Part shown: in pieces, positions 60,079 through 64,000 of the stretch
Layout: every line of letters begins with the position of its first letter
Numbering within the stretch: the stretch's first letter is position 1
NCBI RefSeq assembly: GCF_900143515.1
Contig: NZ_FSQT01000002.1
Location: 1,055,501 to 1,119,500, forward strand
Source: Micromonospora cremea
GTDB lineage: Bacteria > Actinomycetota > Actinomycetes > Mycobacteriales > Micromonosporaceae
Direction of reading: 5' to 3'
DNA length: 64,000 nucleotides
Position numbers and translations under genes: made by a program
The notes under the pieces: generated by a model
What the model saw: only the letters and a program-made list of their open reading frames with translations
Databases searched by the model: none
What the model was told of the DNA's origin: nothing

Positions 60079-60821
60079 TCGGTCTTCTCGAACATGGCCC
60101 ACCGGCCGGCCCGCGCGTCCTCGCCGGCCTTCGTCCGACGGGTGCACGGCCAGCAGCCGATCGAGCCGTAGCCCTGCTTGAACAGCTCGTTGACCGGCAC
60201 GTTCCAGCGGGCGATGTAGGCGTCCACGTCGCCCTGCGACCAGGCCGCGATCGGGTTGACCTTGACCTTGCCGCGCCGCCCGTCGAAGGTCACCACCGGC
60301 GTGTTGGCCCGGGTCGGCGACTCGTCCCGACGCAGGCCGGCGGCCCAGGCGTCGTACCCGGTCAGTGCCCGCTCCAGCGGCTCCACCTTGCGCAGCTGGC
60401 AGCAGTCGTCGGGCGACTTGTTGAACAGCCGAGGACCGTACTGGCCGTCCTGCTGACCGACGGTGAGCCGAGGCCGGATCGACCGGACGTTCACCGGGAG
60501 CGTCCGTGCCACCTCGTCCCGCACCCGGAGGGTCTCCGGGAAGTGCAGGCCGGTGTCGAGGAAGACCACGTCCACCCCCGGGGCCACCCGGGACACCAGG
60601 TGAGCCAGCACGGCGTCGGCCATCGAGCTGGTGACGCAGAACCGGTCGCCGAAGGTCTGTGCCGCCCAACGGGCGATCTCCAGCGCCGGGGCGCCCTCCA
60701 GTTCCCGACCCGCCTGCTCGGCCAGCGCCCGCAGCTCGTCGGGGCTGCGTCGGACCGGATCGGCCGGCGTCGGACCGCCCGGACCGACCAGGCCCAGGCC
60801 TGCGGCGGAGACGAGGCTCAT
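60060..60821 (-). CDS. cysH: phosphoadenylyl/adenylyl-sulfate reductase (CysH), iron-sulfur type
   Basis: A 253-residue PAPS/APS reductase. SSMADAVLAHL (65-75) is the PP-loop region, and FLDTGLHFPETL (87-98) is typical. The 4Fe-4S motif CC (140-141) plus CWPC (223-226) marks the APS-type reductase. The catalytic cysteine is C249 in ECGLH. It reduces the activated sulfate to sulfite, supplying the sulfite reductase. ATG 60821 overlaps the zinc-ribbon stop (ATGA). Confidence 0.95.
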   Translation of the reverse strand: MSLVSAAGLGLVGPGGPTPADPVRRSPDELRALAEQAGRELEGAPALEIARWAAQTFGDRFCVTSSMADAVLAHLVSRVAPGVDVVFLDTGLHFPETLRVRDEVARTLPVNVRSIRPRLTVGQQDGQYGPRLFNKSPDDCCQLRKVEPLERALTGYDAWAAGLRRDESPTRANTPVVTFDGRRGKVKVNPIAAWSQGDVDAYIARWNVPVNELFKQGYGSIGCWPCTRRTKAGEDARAGRWAMFEKTECGLHV

Positions 60822-60979
60822 TGGATCACCGCCCGGGACAGCAGCCCGGTGAACTTCACCGAGAAGACCCGGGTGCAGGCGTGGCACTCCCAGGCGCCGT
60901 GCCCCGCCTCGTGCGGCCGCAGATCCTCCTCGCCGCAGTACGGGCAGTACAGGGGTGCCGCTCGGTTCTCACTGCTCAT
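60818..60979 (-). CDS. 53-residue zinc-ribbon protein of the sulfite-reductase operon
   Basis: A short protein with two CxxC knuckles (C12/C15 in CPYC, C32/C35 in CHAC), forming a zinc ribbon, and a tail FSVKFTGLLSRAVIQ. It overlaps sir upstream and cysH downstream, both by ATGA. Similar tiny proteins sit between sir and cysH in other actinobacteria; the function is not known. A metal or iron-sulfur delivery role is a guess. Confidence 0.8.
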   Translation of the reverse strand: MSSENRAAPLYCPYCGEEDLRPHEAGHGAWECHACTRVFSVKFTGLLSRAVIQ

Positions 60980-62691
60980 CGCAGGTCCTCCTCGTCGACT
61001 CTGATCACCCAGTTGGCGAACGTCTCGCCCTCGCTCCGGCCGGCCAGGTAGCGGCGGGCCAGTCGTTCCACGTACTCCGGAAGCTCCTCGGCGGTGGTCT
61101 TCAGGCCGCGCAGCTTGCGCCCGAAGCCGGCGGTCTGCCCCTGCGCCATGCCCAGGCCGCCACCCAGGTGCACCTGGAAGCCCTCGACGTGCCGCCCGTC
61201 CGGGCCGACCACCAGCTGGCCCTTGAGCCCGATGTCGGCCACCTGGGTGCGCGCGCAGGCGTTCGGGCAGCCGTTGATGTGGATCGAGATGTCGGCGTCG
61301 AAGTCGCGCAGCCGCTGCTCCAGCCGAGCCACCAGCTCCTCGCCGCGGGCCTTCGTCTCGACGATGGCGAGCTTGCAGTACTCGATGCCGGTGCACGCCA
61401 TGGTGCCGCGCCGCCAGGCCGACGGCCGGGCCTCCAGGCCGATCCCCCGCAGAGCGTCCACCAACGACTCGGTCCGCTCCGACGGCACGTCGAGCACCAG
61501 CAGCTTCTGGTACGGGGTGAGCCGCACCCGATCGCTGCCGTGCGCCTCGACCACGTCGGCGAGCTGGGCGAGCTGCCCACCGGAGACCCGCCCGACCACC
61601 GGGGCGGCCCCGACGTAGTGCCGCCCGTCAGCCTGCTCGTGCACCCCCACGTGGTCGATCGGCTTCGCCGGCAGGTCCGGCGCCGGGCCGTCGAGCAGCG
61701 TCCGGCCGAGATAGTCCTTCTCCAGGACCTCGCGGAAGCGCTCCACGCCCCAGTCGGCCACCAGGAACTTCAGTCGGGCCCGGTTGCGCAGCCGCCGGTA
61801 GCCGTAGTCGCGGAAGATCCCGACCACGCCGGCCCACACGTCGGGGACCTCGGCCAGCGGCACCCAGACGCCGAGTCGCTGGGCCAGCATCGGGTTGGTG
61901 GAGAGGCCACCACCGACCCAGACGTCGAAGCCGGGGCCGTGCTCCGGGTGGTCGACGCCGAGGAAGGCGATGTCGTTCGACTCGTACGGGGTGTCCACCA
62001 GCCAGGAGATCGACGTCTTGAACTTGCGGGGCAGGTTGGAGAACTGCTTGTCACCGATGTACCGGGCGACGATCTCGTCGATCGCCGGCGTCGGGTCGAC
62101 CAGCTCGTCGCGGGCCACCCCGGCGACCGGGCTGCCCAGCACGATTCGGGGGCAGTCGCCGCACGCCTCGGTGGTCTGCAGGCCGACCGACTCCAGTCGG
62201 TGCCAGATCTCCGGCATGTCCTCGACCCGGATCCAGTGGTACTGGATGTTCTGCCGGTCGGTGATGTCAGCGGTGTCCCGGGCGAACTCCCGGGAGATGT
62301 CCGCGATGACCCGCAGCTGGGCCAGGCTGAGCTGACCGGCGTCGATGCGGACCCGGAGCATGAAGAACTCGTCCTCCAGCTCGTGCGGCTCCAGCACGGC
62401 GGTGCGCCCACCGTCGATGCCCGCCTTGCGCTGGGTGTAGAGGCCCCACCAGCGGAACCGGCCGCGCAGGTCCTGCGGGTCGATGGAGGCGAAGCCGCCG
62501 TGCGCGTAGATGGTCTCGATCCGCGCCCGGACGTTGAGCGGGTCGTCGTCCTTCTTGATCCGCTCGTTGGGGTTGAGCGGCTCGCGGTGGCCGAGCGCCC
62601 ACTGACCCTCACCCCGTGGCCGGCGCGTCGCCGCCCGGGCAGCGCTGGCCGTCGGGTCCTCGGAACGGGCCGGGATGCTGCTGACCGCCAT
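60976..62691 (-). CDS. sir: ferredoxin-dependent sulfite (nitrite) reductase, NirA/SirA type
   Basis: A 571-residue siroheme/4Fe-4S reductase. Cluster cysteines are C433, C439, C475 and C479 (MACTGIEYC and NGCPNAC). Y85 (WGLYTQRK) and C177 (TEACGDC), 92 residues apart, match the Tyr-Cys crosslink of M. tuberculosis NirA, a sulfite reductase. It reduces sulfite to sulfide with ferredoxin electrons. The neighbouring cysH argues for sulfite over nitrite. ATG 62691 follows GGAGGACGCCGCG. A cysteine leader peptide precedes it. Confidence 0.95.
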   Translation of the reverse strand: MAVSSIPARSEDPTASAARAATRRPRGEGQWALGHREPLNPNERIKKDDDPLNVRARIETIYAHGGFASIDPQDLRGRFRWWGLYTQRKAGIDGGRTAVLEPHELEDEFFMLRVRIDAGQLSLAQLRVIADISREFARDTADITDRQNIQYHWIRVEDMPEIWHRLESVGLQTTEACGDCPRIVLGSPVAGVARDELVDPTPAIDEIVARYIGDKQFSNLPRKFKTSISWLVDTPYESNDIAFLGVDHPEHGPGFDVWVGGGLSTNPMLAQRLGVWVPLAEVPDVWAGVVGIFRDYGYRRLRNRARLKFLVADWGVERFREVLEKDYLGRTLLDGPAPDLPAKPIDHVGVHEQADGRHYVGAAPVVGRVSGGQLAQLADVVEAHGSDRVRLTPYQKLLVLDVPSERTESLVDALRGIGLEARPSAWRRGTMACTGIEYCKLAIVETKARGEELVARLEQRLRDFDADISIHINGCPNACARTQVADIGLKGQLVVGPDGRHVEGFQVHLGGGLGMAQGQTAGFGRKLRGLKTTAEELPEYVERLARRYLAGRSEGETFANWVIRVDEEDLR

Positions 62692-62826
62692 CGCGGCGTC
62701 CTCCGTTGTCTGCTGTGCCTCGGGGCGGGCGCGGGGCGCGGCAGCCGGCCCGTCGAGAGCGGGCGGGACAACGGTGTCTGAGACAGCCGGCGCGGAGCGC
62801 GCCCGAGACAGATGGGTCGGGCGTCG
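62692..62826 (-). promoter_or_regulatory. probable attenuation region between leader peptide and sir
   Basis: 135 bases following the leader-peptide stop. A hairpin GGCGCG-CTC-CGCGCC (62803-62789) is flanked by direct copies of TGTCTC (62810-62805 and 62785-62780). Alternative pairing between these segments could let ribosome stalling on the leader's Cys codon control the reductase, the scheme known for amino-acid attenuators. Confidence 0.45.
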
Positions 62827-62913
62827 TCAGTGGGCCGGACAGATCGCGCTGCGCACGCGGCCGTAATCGACGTGGCGACGAGCCACGAAGCGGCGGACGA
62901 CAGCGGCGGTCAT
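62827..62913 (-). CDS. cysteine-containing leader peptide (28 residues)
   Basis: MTAAVVRRFVARRHVDYGRV, then RSAICPAH. The RRHVD-x-x-RV-x-SA-x-C pattern matches 'putative leader peptides' before sulfur genes in Streptomyces and relatives. The single cysteine codon (TGT) lies four codons before the stop. CAGCAT six bases upstream of ATG 62913 suggests a leaderless transcript. Probably acts by translation, not as a protein. Confidence 0.75.
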   Translation of the reverse strand: MTAAVVRRFVARRHVDYGRVRSAICPAH

Positions 62914-63004
62914 GGGCTCATGCTGCCACACCGCATGGGGGCCGGCCAATGTGCGCGTGCCGGATCCCACATCACGGGCCGGGCCGGCCTGACAGGCTCG
63001 GGCC

Positions 63005-64000
63005 GTGGGCATGTTGTCCGAAAGGTCGACCGGGGCGGCGCGGGCCCGGCTGCGCCGCGTTCCGGTCTGGCTGCCCCCGGCGGTGCTGACCCTGGTGGTC
63101 ACCGGCGCCGGGCTGGGCTCGGCCCAGCTCTGGCGTGACGAGTTGGCCACCTGGAGCGCCGCCACCCGGTCACCCGGCGACCTGGCCCGGCTGGCCGGCA
63201 CCATCGACGCCGCCACCGGCCCGTACTACCTGCTGATGCACGGCTGGCTCGCGGTCGTCGGTGACTCCACGGTGGCGCTGCGCGCGCCGGCCGCGCTGGC
63301 GATGACCGTCGCCGCCGGGCTGCTCGCCGTGCTCGGGGCTCAGCTCGTCGACCGGCGTACCGGTCTGTTCGCCGGGCTTCTCTTCGCGCTGCTGCCCGGC
63401 ACCTCCCGCTACGGGCAGGAGGCCCGCCCGTACGCCCTCGCCACCATGCTCGCGGTGCTCGCCACCCTGCTGCTGGTGGGCGCCCTGCACCGGCCGGGCT
63501 GGGCCCGCTGGGCCGGTTACGCCGCCGCCGTGGCCGCGCTCGGGCTCACCCATCTGATCGCGCTCACCCTGCTCGTCGCGCACGCGCTGGTGGTGCTGGT
63601 CGCCTGGTGGCGGGGCCCCAAGGCCGAGTCGGGCGGTCCCGGCGACGCGGATCGGCCGGACCGGCGGGTGTGGCGGTGGGTGGTCGCGGTGGTGCCGGCC
63701 GCGCTGCTGGTGAGCCCGCTGTTGCTGAAGGCCGGCACACAGCGTTCCCGACAGTTGGACTGGGTCGCATCGGCCCGCCTGGACGACCTGAGCGCGCTGC
63801 CCGGTGGGGTGGCCCAGAGTTCCGTGGTGGGTGGGCTGCTGGTCGGGATCGCCGCGCTGGGCGCGGCCCGCATCGGGCGACGGGCCCTGCTGCCGGGGAG
63901 CGCGGTGCTGCTGCCCGTCCTGCTGCTCTTCGCCGCCGGCACGGTCGTGCCGCTGTGGGTGCCCCGGTACCTGGTCTTCGTGGTGCCCTTCGCCTGCCTG
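63005..64000 (+). CDS. GT-C/GT39-like membrane glycosyltransferase, N-terminal part
   Basis: The frame runs off the right edge; 332 residues are visible. A basic N-terminus (SERSTGAARARLRRV) precedes helix 1. The first external loop has AQLWRDELATWSAATRS (about 40-56), the acidic motif (DE) of polyprenyl-phosphate-sugar mannosyltransferases. SRYGQEARPYALATMLAV (about 136-153) is the second conserved block. About eight hydrophobic helices follow. It would glycosylate an exported protein or lipid. GTG 63005 has CAGGCT six bases upstream; ATG 63011 is possible. Confidence 0.8.
   Translation, partial: MGMLSERSTGAARARLRRVPVWLPPAVLTLVVTGAGLGSAQLWRDELATWSAATRSPGDLARLAGTIDAATGPYYLLMHGWLAVVGDSTVALRAPAALAMTVAAGLLAVLGAQLVDRRTGLFAGLLFALLPGTSRYGQEARPYALATMLAVLATLLLVGALHRPGWARWAGYAAAVAALGLTHLIALTLLVAHALVVLVAWWRGPKAESGGPGDADRPDRRVWRWVVAVVPAALLVSPLLLKAGTQRSRQLDWVASARLDDLSALPGGVAQSSVVGGLLVGIAALGAARIGRRALLPGSAVLLPVLLLFAAGTVVPLWVPRYLVFVVPFACL

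Noticed and set aside
1..64000. CRISPR, tRNA, rRNA, prophage or insertion sequence
   Set aside because: Looked for regular spacer-repeat structure, clover-leaf or 16S/23S landmarks, transposase motifs and integrase genes; none found.

Overview
The window is high-GC actinobacterial chromosome (roughly 70% or more G+C by eye). It most resembles Micromonospora or a close relative. Support comes from the fused 2-oxoglutarate decarboxylase/dehydrogenase Kgd, a WhiB1-type regulator, Ni superoxide dismutase with its maturation protease, many GTG starts, an SCO7613-type giant membrane protein, and short intergenic palindromes that I recall as common in Micromonospora (a memory, not a search). It looks like ordinary core chromosome: I see no insertion sequence, prophage, CRISPR array, tRNA or rRNA.

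Layout. 1-8 kb: end of a secreted S8-type protease, a GH13 trehalose-synthase-like enzyme, a DUF1349 protein, a DedA protein, a secreted GH16-CBM6 glucanase behind a promoter/operator, and a second YidC with a DUF6412 protein. 8-16 kb: YbdK-type ligase, flavin disulfide reductase plus LacI regulator, an AGE epimerase/PfkB kinase pair, an APH(6)-like kinase and an Nei glycosylase. 16-22 kb: a membrane protein, a hairpin cluster, a dimethylargininase-like hydrolase coupled to ornithine aminotransferase, an FHA protein with a pterin dehydratase, and a fatty-acid desaturase. 22-31 kb: the 1179-residue membrane protein, CutA, a patatin/PlsC pair, a Ser/Thr kinase gene broken by a frameshift, GT4 and a BON protein. 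31-42 kb: a response regulator/histidine kinase/HtrA operon, a PadR/DUF4097 operon, a GNAT/PlsC pair resembling ornithine-lipid genes, a hotdog protein, an ABC exporter and two small membrane proteins. 42-53 kb: kgd, a 59-residue DUF6104-like protein, pta-ackA and two tandem lipoprotein hydrolases. 53-64 kb: MDR oxidoreductase, malic enzyme, sodX/sodN divergent pair, GNAT, an RsbW-like protein, a lipid kinase, whiB1, a sulfite-reduction operon (sir, zinc-ribbon orf, cysH, chelatase) behind a cysteine-containing leader peptide, and the start of a GT39-like glycosyltransferase.

Central carbon genes cluster (kgd, pta, ackA, malic enzyme). Sulfur assimilation forms a compact operon in which the chelatase would make the siroheme used by the reductase. 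Envelope functions are spread through the window (HtrA two-component operon, acyltransferases, desaturase, YidC, GT4, GT39).

The most useful new observations are regulatory. (1) 11-bp-period CCTGGAA-type repeats lie before both the response regulator and htrA. (2) A near-consensus promoter followed by a 12-bp palindrome precedes the GH16 gene. (3) A CRP-like site lies upstream of whiB1. (4) A PadR promoter has a palindrome between -35 and -10. (5) A leaderless-promoter signature (TANNNT six to eight bases before the start codon) fixes the start of at least eleven genes. (6) Several families of long intergenic palindromes are present, including six hairpins in about 155 bp. No wholly new gene system is evident.
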